Below, in pieces: positions 23,101 through 36,570 of a DNA stretch of 64,000 nucleotides (position 1 is the first letter of the stretch; the number at the start of each line of letters is the position of its first letter). The stretch comes from Himantopus leucocephalus (taxonomy: Eukaryota > Chordata > Aves > Charadriiformes > Recurvirostridae). The position numbers and the translations under genes are program-made. The notes beneath the pieces were generated by a model that saw nothing but the letters and a program-made list of their open reading frames with translations, had not been told where the DNA came from and did not search any database. The stretch lies in NCBI GenBank assembly GCA_003993805.1, contig RSEF01000002.1, positions 95,561,547 to 95,625,546 of the forward strand, read 5' to 3'.

Positions 23101-26100
23101 GAGTGATACAGCAGGGCTGGGTTTAAAATGATAGGTTTCATATCGTAGCACATCCACCATGACTAGAATTTGTAAATGCATGCAGCACACTAATACTTTT
23201 TGCTTTTAATGTAACGTATCCAGAAAATACAAACACTTTCAATCTCTGACAGGGCTGCAAGTGTCATAAAGATATTTCACACTGAATTATTAATGTGGAT
23301 TGAAAAGTTATAATCTGGCTGGTTGAGGCTTAGTGATACTGACTTTAAATGGCAAACAGCTTTTTACAGTTACAAAATCCAGAATGTTTCATGTATCCAC
23401 ATGCAGAAGTGCAGAGGAGATTTCTATACTGTATAATAGATGCAACACATCCATGTATGTGTTGTTTATAACCATGGAGTTTACAATTTATACCTGTTAT
23501 TACAAGCTACCAAAAAATATTCCAGCAGCTCAGCTTTAACACGCTGGTAACTTTGTCAAAAATTTATTTGTCTCTTTCTTTGAAATAGTTTTGCAGACTT
23601 AAATATGTACCTAAATATGCCATATTGTTTCTTATCCCACTTCCCATTCTTAAAGGCTTTCCATTATCATTTGATTGTTCAGCTTGAAAAATTCAGATTC
23701 TTTTGTGCAGACTAAAAAACAATATGAAACAAATATATGATGAACTACTGTTACCAGTTGAGCTTCATTATTTTCAATATATGGCTCTGAATTATTTTTT
23801 ATTTTTTAAGCTACTCACTGTGTCCCTTAGGTGATATATTCGACATCTCTTCAAACACAAAGCTAAAGTATGTTTGATGTTGACCAATTTTGCCATTTCT
23901 GGTGAGGTATTGTGAATAGTGATTTTCATGAGACATTTTTGCTATACAAAATCTTCCACATAAAAATACTTATTTCCAAACACAAGAGCTTTCACCATGA
24001 AGACACCTTTACCCTTAGTTTCTGAAGTGCAAAGGGGTGTTGGGGAAAACAAAGATCACCTTTGTTAATTTAAACTAATCCTGTTCTTAGTGAGTTTTGA
24101 CAGTCTTTTCTGAGATTGCAGATGGGTTCCAAGCTATAGCAGACAGCTCACTACAGTAAAAATACTTACTCTGTCTACACAGAGAATTTGACATGAGATC
24201 TAGGTGGGTTTTTTTTTCCTGAAAACATTGGAAACACATTGTAAGAAGAGATGATGTCCAGCTCGGGACTGGAAGCTTTAATGAAGTGATTATTGCTGGC
24301 CTTTTTAATTTGGGCCTTTTCCAAAATGATTTCTACTAGCCTGCAATTAAAAAATAAAAATTAAACATTTTAGGTCTTGTCTTTGATGGAGTCTCAACTA
24401 CCTGAAGTTCTTCTATACTAAATTCAGAAAGACGCTGCAGCCATCATTCTTGGCTTTAAAAATATCTCTTAGGAGTCTTACTTTATGTATGACAATAACG
24501 TATGCCATCAGCAACGATCAGGAAGTTAGATATGATACACTGACCAGCGGCCAGGGTTTCACACACTTGTAAGCAATCTATTAGTTAAAACTGAACTGGG
24601 AGAAAGAAAACACAGAATATTAGTATGCATCTGTAATTCTCCATCACAGTGAAATAAATCACACCAGAGAAGGGAGAGAGGCACCTGGGCTTGACAAAGT
24701 AATTATAAGAACAGAAAAGGGAAAGTCCTACGTTCCAAATATTTGAACACCCATATTTCCTGTGGGTTTCACATTTAACCCTTGAGCACCTCTGAAAATG
24801 CAGACCTCCATGACTCATTTTGTAATGCATGTTTTGTAAATGCATTTAGAAAAGCACGTGGGAGTTTTGAGTTTCTAAATACATAGCGAGTTTTTGGCAT
24901 ATTTTCACTTAATCAGAGAATCTTCAGAAGTATTTCAGAGTAGGCTTTGATAGAAAACCCTCTTGGTTACCCTGCTGTTTTGTGCAGAGGAGGTGTTTGA
25001 AAGCCGGGGAAGAAGAGCAGTTGTGTAAATGCCGATCTCCACTCAGATTTTCCATTGACTGCGACATTTAACCTCAGTTGACTAGATTAGCACAAAGGTT
25101 TATAAAATTGCTAAAGAGAAGCGGTGGTCTGACTCGCTGGTGAAGCTTCAGACAACTCATTTACTGCTGGCACAAGGCTCGGCTCCCGTGGGCATTTCGA
25201 CACGAGGCAGTGCGGCATCTCAGGCTTCTGCCGCTTAGAGGCAGTGTCATCTCCAAATATCCCCACAGGCTCTTCCCTGTAACCCATGGGCAGAATTAAG
25301 GAAGGAGCCACAGAAATCCGCTCGCCGGGAAGCAATTTGAACTAATAGGAACAAATCACAGGCAGAAGTTAGGGAGATTAAGCTTACAGGGAACTACATT
25401 CTGTGCAGATCATCTGCTTGGCTCAAGTCTGGCTGGAAAGAAAGCGCTTCCTCCAGCTGGCGTTGTGAACAAGTGCACTGGCAAGTGATAAACCCTGAAA
25501 GTTAGTGCTTATAGGGTTACAGCACGGTCTACAAATCCCCGATTCAAAACAGGGACTTGAAATCATACTGCAAAGGGATGCTATAAACACCGCGTTCACT
25601 GGGGCTTCTGCAGTAGAGGTTCCCGTAGTGCTTATAGTCTGGTGGCAGATTACATAGCGCAGAAAAACATTTAATCTCAGTAGACTGAATTAAACCTGCT
25701 GAATCTGACTCCAGGGCATTGTGTGTCCAGAACCTTCTTCCCACTTTGTATTTGCTGTCAAACACATTTTTAACTTTGTATATTATCTACTTCTGGATAG
25801 AAAAGGGCTTTTATAGCTCTTTATAAAAAAAGAGCTGGGTCCCAAGACCACTGGCATCAGTGAGGGTCATTAGAAGCACTTTCTTGGACTCTAACGACTT
25901 CAGAATTTGATTAAAGTCTGTGGTTTGTAATAGTCAAGAGCTATGTTGCCTACACAAAGAGAGGAATAATCACCTCGTGTTGAGTCTAAGAAGAAGATAT
26001 ATAATGGAAACGAGATTAAATTACTGCACAATAAAACTTGTGCCAATTTACAGGTTAGGGTTTAGAGTCAGATGTGCTGCAGCAACAGTCCAAACCTTCT

Positions 26101-28951
26101 TACATTTCAAGCTATACCCTTTAAAAGTTTTCATTTAAATTTTTTATGCTTCACTTTATAAAAAATTAAAAGAAAGAGAGTTTTCCTGCAATTAAGAAGT
26201 ACTCCGTGTACTTTCAGAAGGGGCTGCATTTTTTAAAATGTTGGGAGGTAGCATTCTGTAATTGGAGTTGACACTTGGCAAAGTGAACATGCACACTTGA
26301 CCCTGCCAGGATGTCTCTCATCTTGCCTCTCTGCATGTGGACACATCCTTCTACAGCATCTGACTGGCAGGCGGCAGCCCTCAGTTGGCTCTTCAGCTTG
26401 CTGAAATATCCGGGTAGAGCACTGGAAACAGTCAGACGGTATTTATAGTACACAACAAAGAATCAGGGGATTTGTGAAAAGGAAATGAAAGAGGAGCAAT
26501 TTCTGGCTTCCATCAAATTCGTAGAAAATATTAATAGCATAAAGGAAATAAGAGAATTTTGCATAAAAGTGAAAGGCCGGGGAGAAACACAAAGCAAGCT
26601 CCCTTTTAAACAACAAAGAGACATCTACCTGCCAGCTGTCACGTAAGTGAAAGAAGTTAATGTCAGACCTTGACAGGTGAGTCTGAGAAATTTGTTACGC
26701 TGATAGTGCTCAGATTTTTTTTTTTTTTTGTCTTTACAAGGCTCTTTTAGACAGTAGCAAATGAAGAAATAGAAGGAAAGGGAAGCTTTGTAAATAAGAC
26801 AAAGGGGGGAAATCAAGTCGATCTCATAAAGGTTATGACATGAATATAATGAATATAAATGAAAACCCATTACCCACAGCAACAAGAAGTTACTTCTGGG
26901 ATTTCTCTTTGAATGACATACCTGATACTGTCCCAGCTTTCCCATAGCTAGCCAAAACTGTGGATAGATAAATCTCTCTGCGCTGGCAATCTCGGCGTGT
27001 TTTCTGCGTGGGTCTGGCAGCAGTGCTCACAGCCTTGCGCTGACAAGACAAGAAGCCCACCGTTTCTGAGAATCAGAGACTCTTGAATTTGTAATGAGAA
27101 GTTACTGTCACTTTGGAAAAAATGTTGCCGTACAGCTTCACATCACATTTTTCATCAGCCAAGTCATCCGAAGTCACTCTATATACAACATGTGAGTTCT
27201 TCAGTCAGAAGGCTGTGGCCAGGTGCTGACCAAAAAGATGATCTGCTTCGCTTGATGAGATGCCGCCAAGGCCTTTTGTGTTCATTTGTACTCTAAGAAT
27301 TTCTTGATAGCAGCAACTGTGCGGCAGTTAATGTTAATAAAAGCGTTGATACATCCCCCTGCACCTAATCAGAACTAACACCATGCAAATCCTATAAATT
27401 ATGACAAGCTACATTTTTGTTCATTAAAACTGTGTGTAAATAAAGAAAATGTCACTCGTCCATGTTCCAATTTTTGGCGTGGTTAATAAAGAGAGACATT
27501 AGCTTGCAGCAAAAGAGACAGCACCATGCCAATGTTTGCAAAACTGTTATTGGCAAGGAAAATAATTTATTTGCAAGAATACATTCTCTACATTTTTGAC
27601 TCAGGATACATATCCAAAAGTTGAAGAAAAGAATGTGCAAAGTCATTTAATTTATTTATGAAATATGTATGATTAGAAGCTTGATTCTAATTAGGTCATA
27701 CAATTACAATAAATCTCTTTGAATCAAGACCTTGCCTTTGATAACAAGGAACAAGCTTCCAAGCATAAAGCACAACAAAAAATTACAAAACTGACTACTG
27801 ATTTTTTTAACCATTTCTTACTAAGATAGGCAATCACTTCCAAACTACTGTGAACTGCATTGGTGTACACTGTTTATTTAATGTATAGATCATAAAGATA
27901 AAACTAACAGCATCACTGGCCTTGCATGCAGGAATTCAAGGAAGAATTCAGCCTTAGTAGATCCAGACCTCCAACCATCTGCCCTGGCCCTGCTCCTCAT
28001 TTCTAGTGCTATGCACCTTACCATACAAAAGATTATTTTTCGTAAACCCAAGTCTCTTGCTTTGCAGGCCAACAGAGATTAGGAATACTACAAAAATACA
28101 TGAGGGCTTTCAGGAACTAAAAGAAGGGGTTGTGGAAGGCAAAAATAATTTCTTGGCACTCTCAGCAAACTGTTAAGCAAGCAAAAAGGGAAGAGTCAAA
28201 AGGGCTATTGCATCTTTCATAAGAATGTGCAAATTCAGGCAAGGGTGGCGGGGGGGAACCAAGATCGGGACCACACCACTTCCACTGGGTCAATGGTAAA
28301 GTTGACATTCAAGAGCAGGACATGCTGTTTATCACAGGAAGGGTATGCATATTTTTGTGACTCCTAATAAAATATCGAAGGCTTAGCAGGCAGATGCTTT
28401 GTTCTAGTTTTGCAAACTTCCATTTATCTTATGAAGGGTAAAAAAAAATTAACCTTGCACAAAGAGACAAGTAAAACTCAATGCAGTACAGAACCAGGAC
28501 TTATCTGAGATTTTGACATTCCCACATTAGTTTACTCATTGGTAAGCTCAGGTAGGGCAACGTGACAAAATGCAAGTGTGGGATCCTTACTGTTACACAA
28601 GACAGCAAGAAAATGTTTTAAAAAAATACATTTCAAGGGTCAGAGACAGCTCCACGGTAGCAATAGATGAAGGCAGCCTCTCTCTTCACTTCACATACTT
28701 TCTCCCTTTCTAGTGGGGAGAAAGAGATAGTTGCACTTATCTCAGGGATACAGGAGAAAATCTCTTTCATGCTGTAAGAACTTGAAAAGTGAAATTCTTG
28801 AAACGTGCATTTCTACAAACAACACTCGGAAAAATAAAAAACCTCCAAGCCTGTCATTCCAGGTTGTGCAAACCCTGCTAGGCCTACAGCTGCCAAAAAA
28901 AACGCCCCAGTATTTATATTTCTCGACATCTATGAGTACTGTATAATAAAG
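20126..28951. other. Non-coding stretch, no gene seen
   Basis: AT-rich sequence. Open frames such as 21615-21860, 22663-22941 and 26625-26945 (minus) lack coding composition and consistent splice sites. A segment at about 22148-22215 (minus, before donor GAAATG|gtgagc) is briefly open but has no usable acceptor. No repeat family was recognised. Confidence 0.5.
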
Positions 28952-29030
28952 CAATTAATAATAATAATACTTTGGCTTATATAGTGCTTCTCAACTGAAG
29001 TTATCAAAATACTTCACAAAGCTTAACATT
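28952..29030. repeat. Possible MIR-type SINE fragment
   Basis: An (AAT)n run followed by ggcttatatagtgcttctca and aatacttcacaaagcttaac. This resembles ancient amniote MIR-like elements (AAT repeat, then 'stretch to ...agcgctt...ctttacaaa...'). It is short and diverged, so this is a tentative call by eye. Confidence 0.3.
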
Positions 29031-32000
29031 CAGAAGGGATTTAAAGCTTCGGTACTCCACTGCATAAACTAGCCTTAATATGAGGTAAAAAGAACAGCAG
29101 GGGGAAATTCCAAATTATTATTTCAAAATCTCTTTGCATTAGTATTCTTACATCTTTCTCTGGAGCATATATTACTGATCTTAAAAATTAAGGTCCTTAA
29201 AAATTAAGGATCAAACAATGTTTTAGTCAATAAGGTAATGATTTTTGTTCCTACTCCATTTTTTTAGACAGGAAAGCCATGAGGTATGGCTGAGATACCA
29301 TTGTATATAACCAAACTGCCTTTGGGTTGATCAGATAGAATGATTCAGACACCACAACAAGCACGGACCTACCACGTAAATTTCCCCTTTCTCAGTCCTG
29401 TGCTTTGACCAGTAGATCACACTCATGCTCCCTAAAACCTAATGCCATTTAGCAGTGTCACAGCTACGGTGTAAAACATTGTAACAGAGGCTCTTTGTAG
29501 CATAGAAAGAAATGAAGTATTATTACATATATACCTCAAAGATCTGTATATTATTCTCTTTTATGATAAACTTTCATAGCATAACTAGCAGTCCTTTTTT
29601 GTATTGCTGTGTACTGAAACAGGTTCCATTCTTAAAGTAGAAAACCAAGGTAAAGCAAAAAAGTTGGGTTTCTATTTCATATGACACTTTCTGAAATTAG
29701 AAAAATACTATTTTTTTAATTGCTGATGTTCATTGCTACATTGCCAAAAAAGTGAAAGATTAAGGAGGTTTGTCACCCTCTATTAAGAACTAAATCTGCT
29801 CAAATAACAAAAGAGACCTAGTTATCTCAGTATTTGTTGTAACTATCATGCTACATCCTAACAGAGTAATGAAAACCAATCATCTTTGACTTGCACACAT
29901 GCAATAATCATCCCTGAAAGCTTTCCAAATCCTGATGCAGGGGATGTCAATAAAAAGGATCAGAAAGTGATGAGTGATGCTGGGCGACTCAGAGGAGCTA
30001 TACTGGCAGGCACAGTCAGAGGATATCTTGAACAGAACTTTATCCCCGTAATTCACAGGTCTGCCCTAGGTTTCCAACCTACATACTGCAGCCAGGGTAA
30101 AGCCACTGATTTAGGAAATGTTGCAGAAAAAGTGATCATTGTGAGCAAACTCCTTTCTTAGATCCAGTGTCCCTAGAGCCCCAGCTAGGACTTCAGAGCT
30201 TGGGTGAGCCTTGGCATTCATGAGTCGACAACATTAGTACACTTGTGCTATTGCTTATAACTACTATGATAAATATCATAATGTTAATTTAGTAGAAGTG
30301 ACTCCATTCCCCATTCTTAGTTTAACAGCAAAGCTGTGTATTAAAAGCATACGTTGCAAAACTATACACACTAATGCCATAATACCTATTGTTGAGTGAG
30401 CTACTTAATTTATGTTTTTAAACAAGCTGGGGAAGCAACTCTCTTTGACAGAATCTGTTTTCCCCTCTTTTTAATTTTTTTTCTTCATTTTTATTTTAAA
30501 GCGCAACTCCAGCTGCTCTGAACTGATCTCATTCCCGATGCACAGCTCCCCTGACCTGTGAGCCATTGCCTTCCTTCAGGAGGTGTTCACCATGCGCACT
30601 GAAACTTGCAACAGATTTGGGCTTCCTTTCATTTACGAGGGTGAGGAACGGACTAGGACAAGGACACTGACGCAAAGCAGAAGGCTTAATCCTTACTCAG
30701 CAAGGCTCCCATGGCCCAAAGCAAAAAGCAAAAATCAGGTCTGGAAGAGCAAAATTAAAAACCTGAAAAGCCTCCATAACGTTTGTTTCATTATACACTA
30801 AATATTGATAAGATTGACAAAATCAGCATTCTACAGCAAACTGCCTTGTGCTGGGAAAATTAGTCGATAATACTAAAAGACAGAGAGAAATTAGCCAAGT
30901 GACCATGGCAGTGCCTGTAGTACATCCTCTGTGTCAGGCTGGTAGGAAAGCTGCCAATCCTGTCACGCTGGAGAACATTGCCCACTGCATCCCCTAACCC
31001 ACATCCCCTCCCGTCTTAAGAGCTGGGTGACCTGGTGACAGAAAGCACCAATCGCTTGGCCTCCACAAGCATTACCTATGGGGGAAAAGGCCGAGTGATG
31101 TGTATATATAACCTAGAAGAAAGCTTTTACTTTTATTGGTAGCCTGAGTTTCTCGTGCACAGCCTGAAGATGTCATTACCAGTTCCCCTGAACTCATCTG
31201 TACTGAATCGTAGAAAATGGTTTGACATTTTTGCATTTCTGTCTGACATTAATCGGGGTTAATTGATGATAATGGTAAGGGTAATTAGTTTTAACAGGCA
31301 CTAAGTCCCATACCCCAAGCCTCTTACGACTGAAATAGAACAGCAGTCAAAATGTGGCATGAAAAATAACATGGCAATATCCAGTTATCTGTAAGGGTGT
31401 GGGGATTACATGTGCATTTGTATGCACTTGCATATGTTTCTGTGCCTCAAACTGCTTTAGAAATAGTGAAGTCTTGTCCAGCGTGCAATTCGTTGCTTTT
31501 TTGTTATTGACGTTGGCTGAAATGCAGCAAACTGAGGTCTGCCAACAAACACTCCAGCATCAGGTTGAGAAGTTGCATCACTTTGTCCAGGAAGAAACAA
31601 TTCCTTCAACTATCATTTAAAATTACATGAAGCTGTGAGTTCCAAGTTTGAAAAGCTTAGCTAAATCTTGTAGGGGTTTGTTGTTTTTTGTTTTGGGTTT
31701 TTTTTTTCCCAACTTGTGTGAAATATCCCATTTGAGAATAGAGGAAACAGTAAAATCAAAAACAGAAGTTACATTTCATCTGGCTAGTGCAGTGGCTTGA
31801 AACCTCAGATGGGAGCTGTCACACTGAGAACTGAGATAAGATGACAACATGCAAAAATTACTCACTTGGTCTTTCCACACAGGTCTTCCATCTCCTCTCC
31901 CATCAAAGGTTTCCTTGTCCTAAGCCTGGCACCCCTTGGGCTGCTATCAGGCTGTTTGGGGCTTATCTCCCTAACAGTGCATTCAGGTGACCCACGACAG

Positions 32001-33788
32001 CTGTACCAACCAACCCACGTTCCTCCTGATCAGCTGAGATGGGCCTACACAATGTGTGCTGCGACCTAGGTTTCCACTTATTATTAAAAGTACTGTTTTA
32101 TTGAAATACCAGGAAAAAAAAATCACCAAAAATCAGTGTTAGGCCAGTTTTGCCTGCAAGCACAGTAAAGCACAAAAGATGGGTGAAACTATTGGTCTGT
32201 GAAATTCAGCAGAGTATGGAGAAACCCACACATCCTGTTTGGGCCTTAAGAGCAGCTTTAATTGTAGAGATGGGGCAGAGCAATCACCTTGTACTGAGCT
32301 TAATGCAATTCCCATTTATAAAATCAACTTGTCCCAGAAAGCCTGACAAATATTTGAGATTGAGACATAAATATTTGAGAAGACAGGACACTGTCTTCTC
32401 AGGATGAAGGGAAGATGACCCCTCCCAGGACTACAGCACAACAGTACCTGTTGTGACTTCTGTGGCTGGGCTGATGGAAGACGACTGGGGATGTGATCGC
32501 AGCGTGACAAAGAAAGTTTACATTTGGATGGCATAAAAGCCCGATCCTAAATTTTCCTAAAGTCTTTAAGACAGATATTAAAACAGTAATGCAGGCAGCA
32601 AGCACTTGTAATCCCACTGAGTTCAATTACTTCTGAATGTGCTCAGCACTTTTGAACACTAACCTATTTATTTACTTGTCTATATGTACATACAGACACA
32701 CATTTCAGTATCTTGTTTTAGACAAGCGAACTTGACAACACAGGGTTTAATCTTTCCAGTGTCTCACCCTAAAATGCTATTATAACTCCTTTAAAAGAAA
32801 TGGTCTTCTTTCACTTCTGTTTTCATGGGAATAATCTGGGTTTCAGACACCAATAGAAAGACAAACCAGAGAAGACATTTTACAATTTAATTATCACCTT
32901 ACTTGAGCCCGGAGCATAAAAGCTGGATGGCCACTTTGCTCAACTTGCGTTACAGAGCCAACACGAGTGAAAGGTGATTATAATTCCAGTTGAGGCTTGA
33001 GACTGAGAAATGAGGTAACTGTTAGCAAGGCGCCCTATCCCCCACCAGCTTTCAGTCTACTGATAACTCCACATAACTAAGTTGTATCACTCACAACTAA
33101 GTTATACCACTCCCCTACTTACAGGAACACACAATCATTCAATCCAAGGATTTTTAAGTATTTTATGAGTGCTGGCACTATGAACGTTGCAACTACTTGT
33201 GAGAGGAATTGGGTATTACTGCCACACCACACATTTCAAAGTCACCAGGGAACTTTCTGGGAGGCCTGGGTGTACTGCCAATTGTATAGGTTCATCTAAT
33301 ACACTGGAAATTAATAGGTTGTAAGACCAAAAGTAACTGGCTATGATCCAATAGCCACACTGTGCAGTGCAGGCCAGAGGAATTCCCTGAATTAATTCAT
33401 TTCCTGAACAGACAACATCTTTTGGGGGGAAAAAAGAAAACCCCATACAATCTTGAAATGGCAACTTGCAGTTATGGGCCGTCTACAACAACCTCTGGGA
33501 AATTGTTCCACTTCTCAGTTACCTCATGGTTAAAAACAAAAACCAGACCAGCTCTAGCATAATAGAATATAATCAAGTATTATTGCTATTTTCCAAAATT
33601 CACACAGTAATATTAGGATCCTAATTTAACAGATGAAATTTCTATGTAGAAGACGACTCCTGATCTCCATAACATCATTTTCTAATGAAAACATCCTGAA
33701 CACAAAGCTCTGTTGAATACTGATGAGATACTGTTAAGGTAAACTCTCCACATAGCTCAGTATCACTTAAATGCTACAGGCAAGACCT
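29031..33788. other. Non-coding stretch, no gene seen
   Basis: AT-rich, no recognised repeat. The plus-strand frame at 29886-30161 has a fairly coding-like composition but no supporting splice sites or homology. It is not called as a gene. The 3' part (below 33789) would be the 3' UTR or flank of the unidentified minus-strand gene. A minus-strand AATAAA is present near 32664, about 1.1 kb past its stop codon. Confidence 0.4.
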
Positions 33789-33913
33789 TTAGCCTGATTG
33801 CTTATGAAAAACCAGACACGAACAATCAGACTCCTTAGAAAATGACATCTTTGATGCTACCTCTGTTATTATCCCATCTAGCACAGCATTCGACTTTCTA
33901 CTCACTTTAGACG
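33789..33913 (-). pseudogene. Unidentified gene X, putative terminal exon
   Basis: A minus-strand segment entering in phase 1 after gttatgaagcag. It is open for about 40 codons and ends at TAA (33789-33791). The peptide begins SKVSRKSNAVLDG and ends CLVFHKQSG, rich in Ser and Lys. Its entry phase matches the donor of the exon at 34094-34271, and its ordinary stop makes it a natural last exon. The acceptor's pyrimidine tract is weak. The family is not recognised. Confidence 0.35.
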
Positions 33914-34093
33914 CTGCTTCATAACAAATATTTTTCCAGAAGTTTTGTGGATAGAAAATAATATGAAATATTGACTTCATTAATATTTATGATTCCAGGA
34001 AACCTGTGGCAGCAAAGGTTTCCAAATCAAGCCCAATGTCTCCTTGAACCAGGCATCAGGAACATCAGCAGAAATGTTAATGTGAAGCCTCAC

Positions 34094-34271
34094 CAGTAAA
34101 GCAGTCATGAACCTCCAGGTCTTGTTTGAAGAGAGTGAGCTCTTTTAACTTATCAAGAAACATAAAGCGTTGTGGCAAGTTTAAAAACCAATAGTCCTTT
34201 CTCCTTGCTATAAGAATAAAATCTTTCCTTCTACTAATTATTTCTGGTTTTGAATCTGGGGAAGTACGTCC
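34094..34271 (-). pseudogene. Unidentified gene X, exon
   Basis: 178 bases on the minus strand between acceptor ggaggtttcag and donor TTTACTG|gtgaggc, open throughout and in phase 0 to phase 1. The peptide begins GRTSPDSKPEIISRR. It contains LPQRFMFLDKLKELTLF, whose leucine spacing resembles a single leucine-rich-repeat turn, though one repeat does not establish the fold. It is rich in charged residues, unlike the chance frames elsewhere in the window. The preceding exon ends in phase 0 and the following one starts in phase 1, so the frame is continuous. The family is unknown to me. This exon has no disabling change. Confidence 0.48.
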
Positions 34272-34491
34272 CTGAAACCTCCAATTCACTGTTTTTCTGA
34301 GCCTTCGGGAGCTGGAGGATTTAATTTTTATCACAAGTTCCTACCAGTGCCTGGAAGCATGCATCCACAGTGACGAGCTCTCTGGCAGAATAGACCTACA
34401 GCAGCCGAGTTCTTCTTTGGATGTCCATTCTTAAGGGCCAGCTTTATGTTAAAATAGAAAGTCACTTAAAAACTAAATAGAAAAGACTTAC

Positions 34492-34702
34492 TTCCTCTGG
34501 GAATAGTTCAGGTCTACAAGTGTCCTTAAAAGGAATTCTTGATGCGTTTTTACTAAATGCCCGCTCTTTGAAAGTTTTACTCCAGGAGCCTAATATTTCC
34601 TCATTCTCCTTTGAATCATTTCTGAGGGTAAAGCAGGATGCTAAAGTGAAGCGGGTGGGGAAAGGCAAAGAGGGCACCAATACTGATAAGAGATCAAGTT
34701 TC
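34492..34702 (-). pseudogene. Unidentified gene X, exon
   Basis: 211 bases on the minus strand, from an acceptor tcatcaaaatcag to a strong donor GAGGAA|gtaagtc, in phase 2 to phase 0, open throughout. Peptide pieces: KLDLLSVLVPSLPFPTRF, then NDSKENEEILGSW, then RIPFKDTCRPELFPEE. An alternative acceptor 20 bases further in (ctcttatcag, exon from 34682) also exists but would be out of phase with the upstream exon. With the first acceptor the split codon TG|G joins the preceding exon in frame. No disabling change was seen. The family is not recognised. Confidence 0.45.
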
Positions 34703-34980
34703 CTGATTTTGATGAGACAAGCACTCACCATGCAGAGAAGGATGCAAAGAAACTGAAAACATTTATAGTGCACTATTTCATCTGTGAGCTGATTAAACAA
34801 CTTCCATGGAAGTAGTTTTCTACTGAAAGATGCCAAGTCAATGACATTTAGATGTGTGTCACGTAGTAGTATTATAAAATGCTGACAAAAAGTTATCACA
34901 GCATCGTGATACAGTTGGAACGGTTTGTTTTTAACCGTACACAAAGGTCAAATCCACATTTACTCACAAGACATTTTCAC

Positions 34981-35397
34981 CATGGATTGCATTGTTTAAA
35001 TTTCTCATCCTGATCTGGGAAGACATTAAATTTTGATAAATTCTGCCATTTTCTATAGAACAGACATTCTGTTCTTTGACTAGCTCTGTTTAGTATATCT
35101 CCATAAATGCACTGCAGACTTGTTTGGTTTGCAAATAATCTCTCCTTGCTCCTTTCCTTATTCAATTCTTCATAATCCTGCTGGGTTCTTTTTCAAGAAT
35201 ACTCATTAGTCATAAATATTTTTTGCCAAATCTCATCCTTAGGTATTCCTGCATAGCCTCAAGGTCTCTGATTGTGCTTTCCATGACAGTTATCCTCTCT
35301 TTTGCCTTTGATATGTTCTGTGAATGGTTCTTAACAAACAATTCTGTTGATAAAGTACAAGAAAAAGAAATCAAAGCGTCTCTCTGCAGTGGTACCT
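34981..35397 (-). pseudogene. Unidentified gene X, large exon with frameshift and stop
   Basis: 417 bases on the minus strand from acceptor tgtttgccctgcag to donor CCATG|gtgaaa. The first part is an acidic/basic coiled-coil-like peptide (KAKERITVMESTIRDLEAMQ ending RMRFGKK). The second part reads KRTQQDYEELNKERSKERLF and later GDILNRASQRTECLFYRKW. The two halves are in different frames. The break falls at a run of six A (plus-strand T run 35219-35224), just before stop TGA 35210-35212. The second frame carries another TGA at 35193-35195. The length is one base short of what the flanking phases (1 in, 2 out) need, so a one-base loss at the homopolymer explains the break. This suggests a decayed gene, or an assembly error plus a true stop. 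Confidence 0.45.
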
Positions 35398-35994
35398 CTG
35401 CAGGGCAAACAGGAATAAAGCACAGTAAAAGTGTATTTGTGTCACTCAAATTAGCAGATGGGAGTCTGAAAGTGCACTGCAAGAGATACGGTGAGAAAAG
35501 CCACAACTTTAATATAGGTTCATTTCAGAACAGCACTATACTTTAGGAGAAATAACACTATCCCACTCGAAGTGTTTCTTGAGATCTAAATGACTATCTT
35601 TATGTTCATAAAAGTCACTTTTATACTAATAGATTGCAATTTGTTAAGGACAGGTAGAAGTACAGAAAAAAATGGAAACATGGATACACAATTTCTCTGA
35701 ACAGTTTTTGTGTTGATGCCAAATATGACAAATACAACTATTTCTGGAGTTCATAGTTAGCTTTTTTGAAAAGCGTAGTCAGTATGAGGAAAAATTTAGA
35801 GCCATTAGCTTTGAGACCTCTGAGTGTTACTGGCAAAGAATGATGTTAAATGTGACATCAGAATCCTACTTGAGGTAAAAATTTGAACTCTGTCACAATA
35901 TTAAATTAAAGAGGGGGAAATAGCCCAGTTCAACATTCTGGCAGAAGTGGAACAGAGCGTAATCTGAGCTTTTTATCTCTGAAAGATCTCTTAC

Positions 35995-36100
35995 GCTTGC
36001 TAACTCTCCTTGCCTGTTCATGTTGTTTAAAATCAGTAAGAAATGCTTCATTCATTGCCAGCCTCATCACTGCGGTCCCGGAAAACATCTGGACAGGTGT
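35995..36100 (-). pseudogene. Unidentified gene X, exon
   Basis: 106 bases on the minus strand after a good acceptor (gtgcttgttttcag), up to a donor AGCAAGC|gtaaga, in phase 0 to phase 1. The peptide starts TPVQMFSGTAVMRLAMNEA and continues FLTDFKQHEQARRVSK. The frame stays open past the donor to TGA at 35930-35932. A short terminal exon is thus a possible alternative, but the phase match with the exon at 34981-35397 favours splicing. No domain is recognised. Confidence 0.42.
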
Positions 36101-36570
36101 CTGAAAACAAGCACACTTGAAGAGCCTTAACTAGAGTAATTTTAATCAATACTATTTCAGTTATAAACTGTCTTAACATAGGATTAAAAAAACGGGGAAA
36201 ACAGTGGAACTGAATGATATTCACCTGCACTCAAAACTACTCCAGTTAGTCTTCAGATTTGAATATTGTGGGATTTAACACATCTGATACCATTGACATC
36301 ACTATTGTGCTACAAAGACAATACACAGGTAGTACTTTAACTGATTCTGATATCAACCCTAGATTGTAAATTGGCTGCACCCCAAAATGTTCAAAGGAGG
36401 AAAAAATAATAATTAAAAAAAATAATCAATCAATAGTTTGATGCTGAGCTGATGGTTAAGAAGCAGAGTATGCCACAGGTAAGCGGCAGAGTGAATTTAC
36501 TTCAGTATCTTCATCAGTAGATTTTATAGTAACAGAGCACACCCACAGCAGATCTATAAGGAGGTTCATT

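Noticed and set aside
29886..30161. 91-codon plus-strand frame with fairly normal amino-acid composition
   Set aside because: No promoter, splice site or recognised motif, and many frames of this size occur in the window.
34740..34763. 24-base segment between ttttcag and ATG|gtgagtgc on the minus strand
   Set aside because: The splice sites are strong, but including it would disturb the phase match between the exons at 34981-35397 and 34492-34702 or add an unexplained hydrophobic octapeptide.
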